Below, piece by piece: positions 7,778 to 16,566 of a stretch of DNA of 37,190 bases. Source of the stretch: Oscillospiraceae bacterium (GTDB lineage Bacteria; Bacillota; Clostridia; Oscillospirales; Oscillospiraceae); NCBI GenBank assembly GCA_009787995.1, contig WQSH01000017.1:1-37190 (forward strand), read 5' to 3'. Under the pieces are notes generated by a model. It was given only the letters and a program-made list of their open reading frames with translations. It did not search any database and was not told where the DNA came from. Each line of letters starts with the position of its first letter. Within the stretch, counting starts at the first letter, position 1. Made by a program: the position numbers and the translations under genes.

Positions 7778-8612
7778 GTTTTTTCACAGGGCTCGCCCGC
7801 ATGGCTCTAAAAAGGACGGTTACCGTGCTGTCCCAGATGAAATAAAAAAGCAGCGAAGACTCTATTACATAGTCATTGCAATAATCGCTTTAGCATTTAT
7901 TGCAACAACAGTAAACACATCATTTAACCCCTTTATCATCTTTTTCAATATGGAAAACTTCATTGCCTTCATAGTCAATGACATGATTCCCCCGAATTTC
8001 GGCAGGGCCGTCGGGCTTTGGGACTCCCTCATCCAAACGATTTCCATGGCATTTCTTGCGACCTTTGTTGGCGGCATAATATCCTTCTGCCTATGCTTTC
8101 TAGCATCATTTCAGACTTCGCCCAGCTCTGTAGTAGTGAGGCTTGTGCGTGGGCTGGCGTCATTGCAAAGAAATGTTCCGACCATCATATGGCTGTTCAT
8201 TTTCAGGATGACCTTTGGGATAGGCATAACGATTGGTTTTGTAGCCCTTCTCTTTAATACAGTGGGCTTTTTGACGCGCATGTTCGCCGAGGTGGTTGAC
8301 GAGGTTGGCAATGAGAGCATGGAAGCTCTCGACAGCACGGGATCCGCTTATCTTCCCAAGCTTGCCCAATGCGTCATACCTGCGGCTATCCCGGGCTTTG
8401 TGTCGTGGTTGCTGTTTTCCGTGGAGATTAACATCAGGTCGGCAGGAATCGTAGGAGCCATGGGGGGCGGAGGCATCGGCATGCTGCTGATGGGGCACTT
8501 GAACGCATTCAGATACCGCACGGCTTTTGCCTTTATTCTGGTATTAGCCGCCGTCATTATCATTATAGGCGTTATTACCGATTATCTGAGAGAGAGGGTG
8601 TTGTCAAAATGA
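7767..8612 (+). CDS. phnE: Phosphonate ABC transporter permease, first copy
   Basis: Membrane subunit of the phosphonate importer. About 281 residues with roughly six hydrophobic segments, starting with YYIVIAIIALAFIATT. The ABC-contact (EAA) loop reads EVGNESMEALDSTGSA, and the following segment, with VEINIRSAGIVGAMGGGGIG, is the strongly conserved PhnE C-terminal motif. The start is uncertain. GGAGG at 7753-7757 lies 9 nt before TTG 7767, which I prefer; ATG 7740, further into phnC, is the alternative with a weaker ribosome site. It overlaps phnC by about 11 nt and the next gene by 4 nt. Confidence 0.9.
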   Translation: MLAKFFHRARPHGSKKDGYRAVPDEIKKQRRLYYIVIAIIALAFIATTVNTSFNPFIIFFNMENFIAFIVNDMIPPNFGRAVGLWDSLIQTISMAFLATFVGGIISFCLCFLASFQTSPSSVVVRLVRGLASLQRNVPTIIWLFIFRMTFGIGITIGFVALLFNTVGFLTRMFAEVVDEVGNESMEALDSTGSAYLPKLAQCVIPAAIPGFVSWLLFSVEINIRSAGIVGAMGGGGIGMLLMGHLNAFRYRTAFAFILVLAAVIIIIGVITDYLRERVLSK

Positions 8613-9475
8613 CTGTTAGGGCAAAGACTGCCGCTGATGAATCAGGCGGCGCAGCACCTATGCCGCTGATGGTGAAAAATCGGCACGGGAAAATTAGGAT
8701 TCACAATCCAAAGTATACGCGGCCTTTCAATGTATTCCTATTGTTGTTTACGGTGCTGTCGCTTGGCTTGGCGTACATAATACCTTACGACTTCGGGAGG
8801 CTGCTGGTGCGCATAGTCAACATAGGGGATGCAATCAGACCGTTGCTGACCATCGACTTCAGCGAAATCGACCTAATCCTGCCATTCTTCTACCAAACCT
8901 TGAGCGTGGCTGTGCTTTCCACCATTTACAGTGCCCTCATCGGGCTGTTCTTTGCGGTGTTCATGGCACGGAACATCACGCCAAATAAATTCCTCCCGCC
9001 AATACTCGCCGCCATATTCACCTTCATCCGCGCAATTCCAAGCTTTGTTTTCGTCTTGTTGGTGCTGGTTTCTTTGGGCTTCGGCTCTGCGCCTGCCATA
9101 ATAGGCGTCACCATCAGCTCCACCGCTTTTTTTGCAAGGGCGTTTGCGCATGCCTTTGAAGAGGTGGATTCAGGAACGCTGGAAGCCTTGGAGGCCACGG
9201 GCGCAAACCGGATAAAAATCTTCTTCTCGGCCATCTTGCCCTCTGCGCTTACAATGGTGATTGCCTGGCTGACCGTCAACTTCGAGACGAATTTCCATGG
9301 TGCTACAATTTTGGGAGTGGTCGGCGCAGGCGGGATAGGGCATATCATTGCGATGGCATTTGGCAGCAACAGGTTTGGCAGAGCATGGGTCGCCGTCTTC
9401 GCTGTCGTGCTTTTTACATACGCATTTGAAATATCAACTAACATACTAAAACGCAAATTGAAGGGACTTGGATAA
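8609..9475 (+). CDS. phnE: Phosphonate ABC transporter permease, second copy
   Basis: Second PhnE-type membrane subunit, 288 residues, starting within the stop of the first (ATGA). The EAA loop (EEVDSGTLEALEATGA) and the segment NFETNFHGATILGVVGAGGIG match the first permease and the PhnE family, so the two probably form a heterodimeric channel. A charged N-terminal tail of about 40 residues precedes the first membrane segment, NVFLLLFTVLSLGLAYIIPY. Paired phnE genes are common in Gram-positive phosphonate operons. Confidence 0.93.
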   Translation: MTVRAKTAADESGGAAPMPLMVKNRHGKIRIHNPKYTRPFNVFLLLFTVLSLGLAYIIPYDFGRLLVRIVNIGDAIRPLLTIDFSEIDLILPFFYQTLSVAVLSTIYSALIGLFFAVFMARNITPNKFLPPILAAIFTFIRAIPSFVFVLLVLVSLGFGSAPAIIGVTISSTAFFARAFAHAFEEVDSGTLEALEATGANRIKIFFSAILPSALTMVIAWLTVNFETNFHGATILGVVGAGGIGHIIAMAFGSNRFGRAWVAVFAVVLFTYAFEISTNILKRKLKGLG

Positions 9476-9477
9476 AA

Positions 9478-10683
9478 ATGGAAAATCAGATTAATATTGT
9501 AAACGTAAATTTAGTTTTGCCGAATGAAATCGCAGAGAACACCTGCATAGCCTTGGAGGATGGTTTAATCAGCAGAATTGACTCCACATCGAGCCATGGG
9601 GATGTCATCGACGCAGAAGGCGGCTATCTCATGCCGGGGTTCATAGACATACATTCCGATCATATCGAGCAGGTAATAGAGCCAAGGCCGGGCACTTTCA
9701 TGGATATTGCCTTTGCTTTGCGGGAGCAGGAAAAGCAGCTCATCAACAATGGCATAACCACCATGTACCAATCCCTGTCCATGTGGAAGCCGATTATTTC
9801 ATCTACGAAGAAAAAAACGTTGCGGGAAAGCGACGGTTTGGAGAAGGTCGTCAGGGAAATCGCAAATGCGAGCAAAGCATCCCGCTTAATAAACCATAGG
9901 CTGCATATCCGCTTTGACATAACAAATATCGAGGCTGTTCCCGAGCTGATGGATATGCTGGCAAGCGGAGACGTCGCCCTCTTGTCCTTTATGGACCACA
10001 CTCCGGGGCAAGGGCAATACAGGGATATCGAAGAGGCAAAAGCGTCTATAAAAGCTTACAACTCCTCCTATGGCGAGGAAGAGGTTGAAAGGCTGTTTCA
10101 AGCGCGCATGAATGTTAAGAAGCTGCCCGACGAAACATTGATTGAAATAGCGAAGTTCGCCAACAGCATGGGTGTCGCAATCGCCTCACACGACGACGAT
10201 AGCACTGAAAAAGTGGATTTTGTAAAAAACTCCCTCAGAGCCACTATCAGCGAGTTCCCCGTGGAACTTGGCGTCGCCCGGTACGCAACGCAGGCAGGAA
10301 TGGAGACTCTGGGCGGCGCTGCGAATGTGCTCATGGGCAAATCGCATTCAGGAAACTTGTCCGCTACCGAGGGAATTCTGGACGGCTGCATCTCAATGCT
10401 ATGCTCCGACTACTATCCGCCCTCCATGATGCAGGCTGTGTTCAAACTGCATAGGGATTTCGATATGCCTCTATATGACTGCGTCAATCTCGTAACATCC
10501 GCTCCGGCTAGGGCTCTGGGCATTTATGAAGAAGTCGGCTCTATCGCAGAGGGGAAAGTGGCTGATTTAATACTGGTGGACGGCTCAGGGTCGCACCCTA
10601 ACATAACCACGGCAATAAAAAGAGGGGCTGTCATGTCTGTTCTGAATCACCCCAAATTACATGCTGCGGCAAGACGGAGCTGA
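9478..10683 (+). CDS. phnM: Ribose 1-methylphosphonate 5-triphosphate diphosphatase
   Basis: Removes pyrophosphate from alpha-D-ribose 1-methylphosphonate 5-triphosphate, the product of PhnGHIL, giving the PhnJ substrate. The 401-residue protein is an amidohydrolase-superfamily metalloenzyme. The metal motif is GFIDIHSDHIEQ (about residues 54-65), with further ligands likely in SHDDD, and LCSDYYPPSM is the PhnM-typical active-site segment. It starts 2 nt after the second phnE. It lies before phnG here, unlike the E. coli order, where it follows phnL. Confidence 0.95.
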   Translation: MENQINIVNVNLVLPNEIAENTCIALEDGLISRIDSTSSHGDVIDAEGGYLMPGFIDIHSDHIEQVIEPRPGTFMDIAFALREQEKQLINNGITTMYQSLSMWKPIISSTKKKTLRESDGLEKVVREIANASKASRLINHRLHIRFDITNIEAVPELMDMLASGDVALLSFMDHTPGQGQYRDIEEAKASIKAYNSSYGEEEVERLFQARMNVKKLPDETLIEIAKFANSMGVAIASHDDDSTEKVDFVKNSLRATISEFPVELGVARYATQAGMETLGGAANVLMGKSHSGNLSATEGILDGCISMLCSDYYPPSMMQAVFKLHRDFDMPLYDCVNLVTSAPARALGIYEEVGSIAEGKVADLILVDGSGSHPNITTAIKRGAVMSVLNHPKLHAAARRS

Positions 10684-10687
10684 GTAT

Positions 10688-11110
10688 ATGGAAAAGAAAC
10701 AGTTGTTCCGAATTTTGAATTTTACGGAAAGCTCCGAGGTCATAAGCTTTGGCACTCATTTGGAGGCGCAGCATGATGTGGCTGTCCTGAAAAAGCCTAA
10801 AAAAACGTTGGTTGTGCTCAAGCTCAGGGAAAGTGCGAGAAACAGCCTGTTTTATGCGGGAGAAGCCCTTGCCTGTGAATGCATGGTGGCTATCGGTAAC
10901 ATAAAGGGGTTTGCCGCCGCCTTGGGAGACGATTTGGAAAAGGTCTATGCAATGGCAGTCATAGACGCCGCAATGAATGCGGATTTGCCCGAAAAGGGGC
11001 AAATCCTTGATAAACTGGGGTCGTGGGAATCAAAGCTTTGCGAAAAGCGCGCGCAGGACTCAAAAATTGCCATGTCAACAAAAGTTAATTTCAACATTAT
11101 GGAGGAGTAA
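10688..11110 (+). CDS. phnG: Carbon-phosphorus lyase complex subunit PhnG
   Basis: Subunit of the PhnGHIJ core complex that activates phosphonates with ATP to the ribose triphosphate adduct. The 140-residue protein resembles PhnG in RESARNSLFYAGEALACECMV and in the helix that follows (GDDLEKVYAMAVIDAAMN). The ATG lies 4 nt after the phnM stop. An in-frame upstream ATG at 10661 lies inside phnM and is unlikely. The next gene begins 1 nt after its stop. Confidence 0.92.
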   Translation: MEKKQLFRILNFTESSEVISFGTHLEAQHDVAVLKKPKKTLVVLKLRESARNSLFYAGEALACECMVAIGNIKGFAAALGDDLEKVYAMAVIDAAMNADLPEKGQILDKLGSWESKLCEKRAQDSKIAMSTKVNFNIMEE

Positions 11111-11111
11111 T

Positions 11112-11699
11112 ATGGAGGGCATATCCGATGTTCATGATGCCTTGGGCACCCAGCGGATGTTCAAGAGCATTGTCAACGCTTTTTCCCACCCTTTTAAAAC
11201 ATATAGTTTAAAAAGCGGCGGAGGAGGGCCTCTGCCTGATGGCGACGATGCGGCGATAAAAGCGTTATGCTTTGTTTTTTTGGATAATACTGTGTCCTTT
11301 TACGTCCACGGCGACAAGGTTTTTGCCTGCGACATAAAAGAGATGACCTATGCCAATTGCGTAGGCATTGAAAAAGCGAATTTTGTTATAATCAAAGATG
11401 CCGCAAACTTCGATGCTTTTGAAGAAATACCCCAGGGCACCTTGCTTGACCCGCACAAAGGTGCTACAGTCATTGTCGCGGTGCCGAGTATTGGCGGAGA
11501 CGAGAAGATTACCGCCGAGGGCCCCGGCATAAACGGAAAGGCCACTTGCCAGCTAGACAAGCGCATTGCGGATTGCTTAAGCAAGGTTGCTAAGCTGGAC
11601 ATTGAATACCCTAAGGGTTTCGAACTTATTTTCGCAGACCCTCAAGGTGAGATACTGGCGGTTTCCCGTCGGACAAAATTCTATAGGGAGGCAATCTAA
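11112..11699 (+). CDS. phnH: Carbon-phosphorus lyase complex subunit PhnH
   Basis: Core subunit of the PhnGHIJ complex, 195 residues. Family marks are FKSIVNAFSHPF at the N-terminus, LLDPHKGATVIV, the short EGPGINGK segment, and an ending similar to PhnH. Its fold is related to PLP transferases but lacks cofactor residues; that comes from known structures, not from this sequence. The ATG follows GGAGGAG, which is the end of phnG. It abuts phnI with no gap. Confidence 0.92.
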   Translation: MEGISDVHDALGTQRMFKSIVNAFSHPFKTYSLKSGGGGPLPDGDDAAIKALCFVFLDNTVSFYVHGDKVFACDIKEMTYANCVGIEKANFVIIKDAANFDAFEEIPQGTLLDPHKGATVIVAVPSIGGDEKITAEGPGINGKATCQLDKRIADCLSKVAKLDIEYPKGFELIFADPQGEILAVSRRTKFYREAI

Positions 11700-12803
11700 A
11701 TGGCATATGTAGCTGTAAAGGGCGGGCAGGACGCTATAGAGAGTTCTGTTGAACTGCTGAAGCTGTCACGTAGCGACGGTTCGGCGGTTTTGGAGATAGA
11801 TGCTATTATCAACAGGGCAAAGCAGCTGATTGACAGGATTATGTGCGAGGCGGGCTTTTATGCGCCCGAGTATGCGGCCATTGCATTTAAGCAAAGCGAG
11901 GGCAGCCTTGAGGAGGCCGTTTTTTTGATGAGGGCTTATCGCTCCACCCTCTCGCAAACACATACGAGCCTGACGATCGACTGCAAGAACATGCGCCTTT
12001 CCAGAAGGATCTCTTCGGCTTTCAAGGATATCCCGCTGGGGCAGATACTAGGCGCTTCTTACGATTATACCCATAGGCTTTTGAATTTCCGATTGCGGGA
12101 CGAGGATGAGGGTGAATTGCGTTCTTTTAGAGAGCAATATTTTTCAAGCATCGGCGGCGAAGAGGTGGACATGAGGGCGGAGCGTGTTTCAGATTTGCTG
12201 AAAAAGGAAAACCTGATGGTCGCATATGAGCCTGACGACACCGAGCCAATGGATATCACAAAAAACAAACTTATGTTTCCCGCTTCAAGGAGCGCAAGGC
12301 TTCAAACTCTTTTCAGGGCGGATACGGGCTTCGTAAGCGGCGTATCTTATGCGGGACTCAGGGGCTATGGGTTCATGGCTCACCCCACAATCGGCGAGCT
12401 GCGCAGTGGTCATGTGGAAGTCGAAATTAAATATATTTTGGACGAAAACGAGAGCATGGTGCTTGGTGAAATATTTTTTACAGAGGTGGAATCATTTGTC
12501 TCCAGCCACAAAAGCTCTGAGCAGGAATTGGATGAACTGGAGATTGATGTAGGTTATGGGCTTGCATTCGGCAGAGCTGAAACAAAGGCGATTGCCATGT
12601 CAATATTGGATTGCGCCCTAAACTACCCCACGCCAAACAGCCCCCCAAATGATGAGGAATTTGTGTTGCTTCACGGCGAAGCGCTTGAAATGTCAGGGTT
12701 TATTTCCCATCTCAAGCTCCCCCACTATGTCACATACCAGTCCAAGCTGGATAACATAAGAAAAACCCGCAAGGCAAACGAAACTGCCGAAAAGAAAGGC
12801 TAG
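11700..12803 (+). CDS. phnI: Carbon-phosphorus lyase complex subunit PhnI (nucleosidase)
   Basis: Within the core complex PhnI displaces the base of a purine nucleoside triphosphate and, with PhnG, H and L, attaches phosphonate to the ribose. The 367-residue protein begins MAYVAVKGGQDAIESSVELL, the usual PhnI opening, and contains GYGFMAHPTIGELRSGHVEV and GYGLAFGRAETKAIAM, both typical. The length is normal. The ATG directly follows the phnH stop and is preceded by AGGGAGG. Confidence 0.95.
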   Translation: MAYVAVKGGQDAIESSVELLKLSRSDGSAVLEIDAIINRAKQLIDRIMCEAGFYAPEYAAIAFKQSEGSLEEAVFLMRAYRSTLSQTHTSLTIDCKNMRLSRRISSAFKDIPLGQILGASYDYTHRLLNFRLRDEDEGELRSFREQYFSSIGGEEVDMRAERVSDLLKKENLMVAYEPDDTEPMDITKNKLMFPASRSARLQTLFRADTGFVSGVSYAGLRGYGFMAHPTIGELRSGHVEVEIKYILDENESMVLGEIFFTEVESFVSSHKSSEQELDELEIDVGYGLAFGRAETKAIAMSILDCALNYPTPNSPPNDEEFVLLHGEALEMSGFISHLKLPHYVTYQSKLDNIRKTRKANETAEKKG

Positions 12804-12816
12804 AGGATGCAGGCGT

Positions 12817-13689
12817 ATGAATGAGAACAATGATTATAATTTCGCATTCTTAGACGAAGTTTCAAAACGTGAAATAAGAAGGGCGATTATCAAGGCCATC
12901 GCAATCCCCGGATATCAGGTTCCCTTCGGCTCCAGGGAACTGCCCATCGGACGAGGATGGGGCACAGGGGGCATACAGATTACACTCTCCATTATAGGCC
13001 CAAACGATGTCCTGAAGGTCATAGACCAAGGCAGCGACGACAGTGTCAACGCAGTTAGCATCAAAAAATTCGTACACGAATGCACGGGCGTGGAGATAAC
13101 CACAGACACGGAAAAAGCTGACGTAATCCAATCGAGGCATAGAATTCCAGAGGAGAAGCTAACTGAAGGCCAGGTGCTTGTGCTTCAAGTTCCGATGCCC
13201 GAACCTTTGAGGTATGTCGAGCGAAGCGAGCTGAAAGCGCGCAAAATGCACGCAGACTCAGAGTACAGCGCAGCTTGGCTTCTGCTCTATGAGCAAATCA
13301 TGCGGTATGGCAAAATAACGATGGGCGCAGCATACCCCGTCATGGTGGACGACAGATATGTCATGTCGCCAAGCCCGATACCCAGGTACGACACGCTAAA
13401 GCTCGATGATGCCGATTGCCTGTACTTATTTGGCGCAGGGCGTGAGAAAATGATTTATGCGGTGCCGCCGCATACAAGAGTCGTGCCACTGGATTTTGAA
13501 GATTATAAATTTGAAATCGAAGAGACCGAGGGGCGGGCATGCAGCATATGCGGCGCAACCGGCGTGTTTTTTGACGAGATATTTGATGCAGAAAGCGGTG
13601 AGAGGTATTTCCAATGCTCTGATTCCGGTTTTTGCGGCAAAAATGCGGAAAGGAATAAATCAAATGCAACAAGTAATGAATGTAAATGA
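12817..13689 (+). CDS. phnJ: Carbon-phosphorus lyase (radical SAM) PhnJ
   Basis: Cleaves the C-P bond of ribose 1-methylphosphonate 5-phosphate, giving the 1,2-cyclic phosphate and an alkane, using a radical from S-adenosylmethionine. The 290-residue protein keeps the PhnJ cluster motif CX2CX21C at Cys242, Cys245 and Cys267. Cys273 falls six residues on, where the radical-carrying cysteine of the E. coli enzyme lies (241, 244, 266 and 272 there). All key residues are therefore present and the lyase should be active. The 3' end overlaps phnK by 26 nt. Confidence 0.97.
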   Translation: MNENNDYNFAFLDEVSKREIRRAIIKAIAIPGYQVPFGSRELPIGRGWGTGGIQITLSIIGPNDVLKVIDQGSDDSVNAVSIKKFVHECTGVEITTDTEKADVIQSRHRIPEEKLTEGQVLVLQVPMPEPLRYVERSELKARKMHADSEYSAAWLLLYEQIMRYGKITMGAAYPVMVDDRYVMSPSPIPRYDTLKLDDADCLYLFGAGREKMIYAVPPHTRVVPLDFEDYKFEIEETEGRACSICGATGVFFDEIFDAESGERYFQCSDSGFCGKNAERNKSNATSNECK

Positions 13690-14494
13690 ACTCACGGTCA
13701 GGTACGGCGACGGCTGTGTGTACTGCATTGATTCGGATAAATCGCTTGATAAGAATCGTTGCCCAAAGTGCAAAACTGTATGGGCTGTGCGCAATGTGTC
13801 GTTCTCCCTGTATCATTCTGAGGTTTTGGGCGTGGTCGGCGAGTCCGGCTCGGGCAAATCGACGTTGATGAAAACTTTGTATTTTGACCGGGAGGCGACG
13901 TCGGGGCAAACGTTCTTAAATGCGTATGAAGACGGTAAGACTAACATTTTTAGCGTGTCTAGCCAGCAGCAGCGGGCTATCCGCAACAATCTGCTGGGCA
14001 TGGTGTATCAGAACCCGCTCTTAGGGTTGCTGATGGATTTTTCAAACGGCGGGAACATAGCTCAAAAGCTGATTGCCGCCGGGCATAGGAATGTTTCTGC
14101 TATGCAAAGCCGCACATTCGAGCTGCTTGAGCATATGGAAATCTCTGTAAACAGGGTGAAGGAGCCGCCTAAGAATTTCTCAGGGGGGATGCAGCAGCGT
14201 GTCCAGATTTCAAAGGCTATCGCAAACAATCCGCCCGTGCTGCTTCTTGATGAGGTCACTACAGGCCTAGACCTTTCCGTGCAGGCAAAGGTGCTTGACT
14301 TGATTCGTATGGTGCAGAAGAAATTCAATATTTCCATCATCGTCGTAAGCCACGACTTGGCAGTGATACGGATGCTTTCTGACAGAACCATAGTAATGCT
14401 CGACGGGCAGATTGTGGAGCATGGGTTCACAGACCAAATTCTGGAAGACCCCCAGCATCCATTCACGCAAACACTTGTGCATTCATTAATCTGA
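13664..14494 (+). CDS. phnK: C-P lyase accessory ATPase PhnK, with a four-cysteine insert
   Basis: ABC-type ATPase that binds the core complex through PhnJ. The 276-residue protein has Walker A GESGSGKST (59-67), signature FSGGMQQRVQISKA and Walker B VLLLDEVTTGLD, where the usual DEP is DEV. Unlike E. coli PhnK, it carries an insert before the Walker A with two CxxC pairs (Cys18/21 and Cys33/36, 11 residues apart), a likely zinc knuckle. I chose the ATG at 13664 because AAAGGA lies 9 nt upstream. ATG 13676 would also fit, but the longer open frame upstream lies inside phnJ. Confidence 0.93.
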   Translation: MQQVMNVNELTVRYGDGCVYCIDSDKSLDKNRCPKCKTVWAVRNVSFSLYHSEVLGVVGESGSGKSTLMKTLYFDREATSGQTFLNAYEDGKTNIFSVSSQQQRAIRNNLLGMVYQNPLLGLLMDFSNGGNIAQKLIAAGHRNVSAMQSRTFELLEHMEISVNRVKEPPKNFSGGMQQRVQISKAIANNPPVLLLDEVTTGLDLSVQAKVLDLIRMVQKKFNISIIVVSHDLAVIRMLSDRTIVMLDGQIVEHGFTDQILEDPQHPFTQTLVHSLI

Positions 14495-14509
14495 AAAGGA
14501 ACGGATAAA

Positions 14510-15208
14510 ATGCTTAATATTAATAATCTTTCAAAAACTTTTACTATGCACGTTGGCAATAGGGAGACAATCAACTGCTTAGATTCGGTTAGCTTGTCGG
14601 TAGAGCCCGGACAGATGCTTGCCGTCATCGGGCCCAGCGGCAAGGGGAAATCGTCCCTGCTTAAATGTGTGTACGGAACATACTTGACGACCTCCGGAAA
14701 TATCTATTACACGGACAAAAATAACGTAACGCACGATTTGGCTAATATGAACTTGCAAGACATGCGCTTGCTAAGGGTAAATGAGATTGGATATGTGTCG
14801 CAGTTTTTTCATGTTATCCCCAGGATTGCGGCAATCGAGATTCTGTGCGAGCCGCTGATAAACAGGGGGATTGGGCGTGCAGAGGCCGTAAAGAGAGCCG
14901 AGAGCCTCTTGGAAATGGTGGGGATTCCGGAAAGCCTGTGGAATATGTATCCGTCCACGTTCAGCGGAGGCGAGAAGCAGAGGCTGAATATAATATACGG
15001 CATCATAACAAAACCCCGCCTTGTCCTTCTGGATGAGCCGACGGCTTCGCTTGACCCAAATTCAAAAACGAGGGTGCTGGAGCTTATAAAAGAACTAAAG
15101 AGCCAAGGTTCCATCATTCTGGGCGTTTTTCATGATTACAATGCAATGAAGGTGGTTGCGGACAAGAGTTATAATATAGTTACGAAGCAAATGGAGCTGG
15201 TATCATGA
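14510..15208 (+). CDS. phnL: C-P lyase subunit PhnL (ABC-type ATPase)
   Basis: Required with PhnG, H and I to form the ribose 1-phosphonate 5-triphosphate. The 232-residue ABC ATPase has Walker A GPSGKGKSS, signature FSGGEKQRLNI, and Walker B LVLLDEPTASLDP. The C-terminal GVFHDYNAMKVVADKSYN carries the switch His and matches PhnL. The ATG follows AAAGGAACGG, 15 nt after phnK. The stop overlaps the next start (ATGA). Confidence 0.94.
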   Translation: MLNINNLSKTFTMHVGNRETINCLDSVSLSVEPGQMLAVIGPSGKGKSSLLKCVYGTYLTTSGNIYYTDKNNVTHDLANMNLQDMRLLRVNEIGYVSQFFHVIPRIAAIEILCEPLINRGIGRAEAVKRAESLLEMVGIPESLWNMYPSTFSGGEKQRLNIIYGIITKPRLVLLDEPTASLDPNSKTRVLELIKELKSQGSIILGVFHDYNAMKVVADKSYNIVTKQMELVS

Positions 15209-16005
15209 AGGCAGATTTGCATATGCACTCCACAGTGTCCGACGGTAGCGACAGTATAGAGCAGCTCATAGACCAGGCGGAGGAAAAAGGCCTGGACGCC
15301 ATAGCAATTACAGACCATGATACGTTGTCGCATCTGCAGCAAATGCCTGCGTCTGCAAACATTTCAGTGATTGGCGGCGTTGAGCTGTCTGCATCGCACC
15401 GCAAAACGGGGACAAAGGCTCATGTTCTGGGCTATGGCATAAAGAAGCCGGAAATCGTCATGGCTCTCACTTTGCCAATGCTGGAGGCCCGCAACCGGCG
15501 TTCCGAAGAGCAGGCCGGAATTTTGATTAAATCCGGCTATGATATTGACCTGTCCAAAATCGGACGAGCTGACGGAAAGTACCTCTACAAGCAGCATATC
15601 ATGGATTGGCTGTATAAAACAGGGCAGGTGACTGAACTGTTTGGAAGATTCTATGAAAACACGTTCAAGAACGGCGGCATTTGCGACTTTGACATCGAGT
15701 ACATAGATGTTTTTGATGCGGTGCGGGCAATCAAGGAGGCCGGCGGGCTGGCCGTGCTGGCTCACGCAGGGCAGCAACGGAATTTCTGGCTGGTGCCGGA
15801 TCTTTGCGAACTGGGGCTTGATGGGCTGGAGCTAAATCACCCTTCAAACAGCGCAGAGGATAAAAGAACCATTTCATCGCTAGCCGACTGCTTCGGCCTT
15901 TTTCTGACCGGAGGCAGCGATTATCACGGCAGATTTGGACAGGAGCCCTTCGGAGTCGGAGATATCCTGTCTGCGGCGAGCGGAGCGGAAGTGGTGAACA
16001 ATTAA
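15205..16005 (+). CDS. PHP-family phosphoesterase, probable ribose 1,2-cyclic phosphate phosphodiesterase (PhnPP type)
   Basis: The 266-residue PHP-domain protein has a full metal site: His6 and His8 in DLHMHS, Asp13, ITDHD (37-39), Glu60, His73, His187 in LAHAGQ, His212, and Asp239/His241 in GGSDYHG. It is coupled to phnL by ATGA. A PHP enzyme in the Eggerthella lenta phosphonate cluster (PhnPP) is known to open 5-phosphoribosyl 1,2-cyclic phosphate and remove the second phosphate, giving ribose 5-phosphate and Pi. The location, the fold and the absence of phnP and phnN from this operon all point to the same job here. The exact products are inference; a general nucleotide or sugar phosphatase of the YciV/TrpH type is the alternative. 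Confidence 0.82.
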   Translation: MKADLHMHSTVSDGSDSIEQLIDQAEEKGLDAIAITDHDTLSHLQQMPASANISVIGGVELSASHRKTGTKAHVLGYGIKKPEIVMALTLPMLEARNRRSEEQAGILIKSGYDIDLSKIGRADGKYLYKQHIMDWLYKTGQVTELFGRFYENTFKNGGICDFDIEYIDVFDAVRAIKEAGGLAVLAHAGQQRNFWLVPDLCELGLDGLELNHPSNSAEDKRTISSLADCFGLFLTGGSDYHGRFGQEPFGVGDILSAASGAEVVNN

Positions 16006-16103
16006 GTTGCGGTTTTTGTAATAAAATGCTACGATGGTACTGCTGGTCGTTATCTCTGAGAACTCAACCACCCCGCAGGGAGCCAATGAATACATCGTTT
16101 GTT

Positions 16104-16150
16104 CACCCAACGGACAATATGCTCCTATGCTACACTGTTGGGTGGTTTTG
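16104..16150 (+). terminator. Probable terminator hairpin after the phosphonate operon
   Basis: CACCCAAC (16104-16111) pairs perfectly with GTTGGGTG (16137-16144), followed by GTTTTGGTT. AACCACCC near 16064-16071 could compete for the same right arm. It lies between the convergent phn operon and yjbQ. The T-run is short and the loop is 25 nt, so termination is plausible but not certain. Confidence 0.5.
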
Positions 16151-16152
16151 GT

Positions 16153-16548
16153 TCATGTTCCTATCACCTGCACATAATATCTCCTGTTACGTGGCGGGTC
16201 GAACTCACAAAAGTAAATACCCTGCCAAGTGCCTAATGCGGGATTCCCATCAGTTATAATCACCGTAACGCTTGAACCTACGGCGGTAGCTTTCAAATGT
16301 GCTGCGCTGTTTCCTTCGCCATGCCGGAACTCTGTCCGGTCAGGGTAGGCTTTTGTAAGGCCTAAAAGCATATCATGGACAACATCCGGGTCGGCGTTTT
16401 CGTTTATGGTAATTCCTGCCGTTGTATGCGGGCAAAACACCACGGCTATGCCGCCTTTTATGCCGCTTGCGGAAATAGCCTCCCGCACTTTGCTTGTAAT
16501 GTTGTAAAAATTCTCCCGTGGGGTGGATATGCTAAATTCTTGTAGCAT
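16153..16548 (-). CDS. YjbQ / UPF0047 family protein
   Basis: The 131-residue protein is a short one-domain member of the YjbQ family, annotated in databases as a secondary thiamine-phosphate synthase enzyme; its true role is unsettled. Conserved marks are CPHTTAGITINENADPDV, the segment HLKATAVGSSVTVII with the preceding HGEGNSAAH, and LGTWQGIYFCEFDPPRNR. The His and Glu residues of these motifs form the presumed metal-binding active site. The ATG follows AAAGGTGAG. It converges with the phosphonate operon. Confidence 0.88.
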   Translation of the reverse strand: MLQEFSISTPRENFYNITSKVREAISASGIKGGIAVVFCPHTTAGITINENADPDVVHDMLLGLTKAYPDRTEFRHGEGNSAAHLKATAVGSSVTVIITDGNPALGTWQGIYFCEFDPPRNRRYYVQVIGT

Positions 16549-16566
16549 TAAAGTCTCACCTTTCTT

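Noticed and set aside
13361-13909. 182-codon minus-strand frame
   Set aside because: It is antisense to the phnJ-phnK junction, where the phnJ cysteines and the PhnK N-terminus are well supported.
14062-14643. 193-codon minus-strand frame
   Set aside because: It is antisense to phnK and the start of phnL, both with intact ATPase motifs.
16026-16259. 77-codon plus-strand frame after the phosphonate operon
   Set aside because: It crosses the hairpin and runs antisense into yjbQ; no ribosome site or family pattern.
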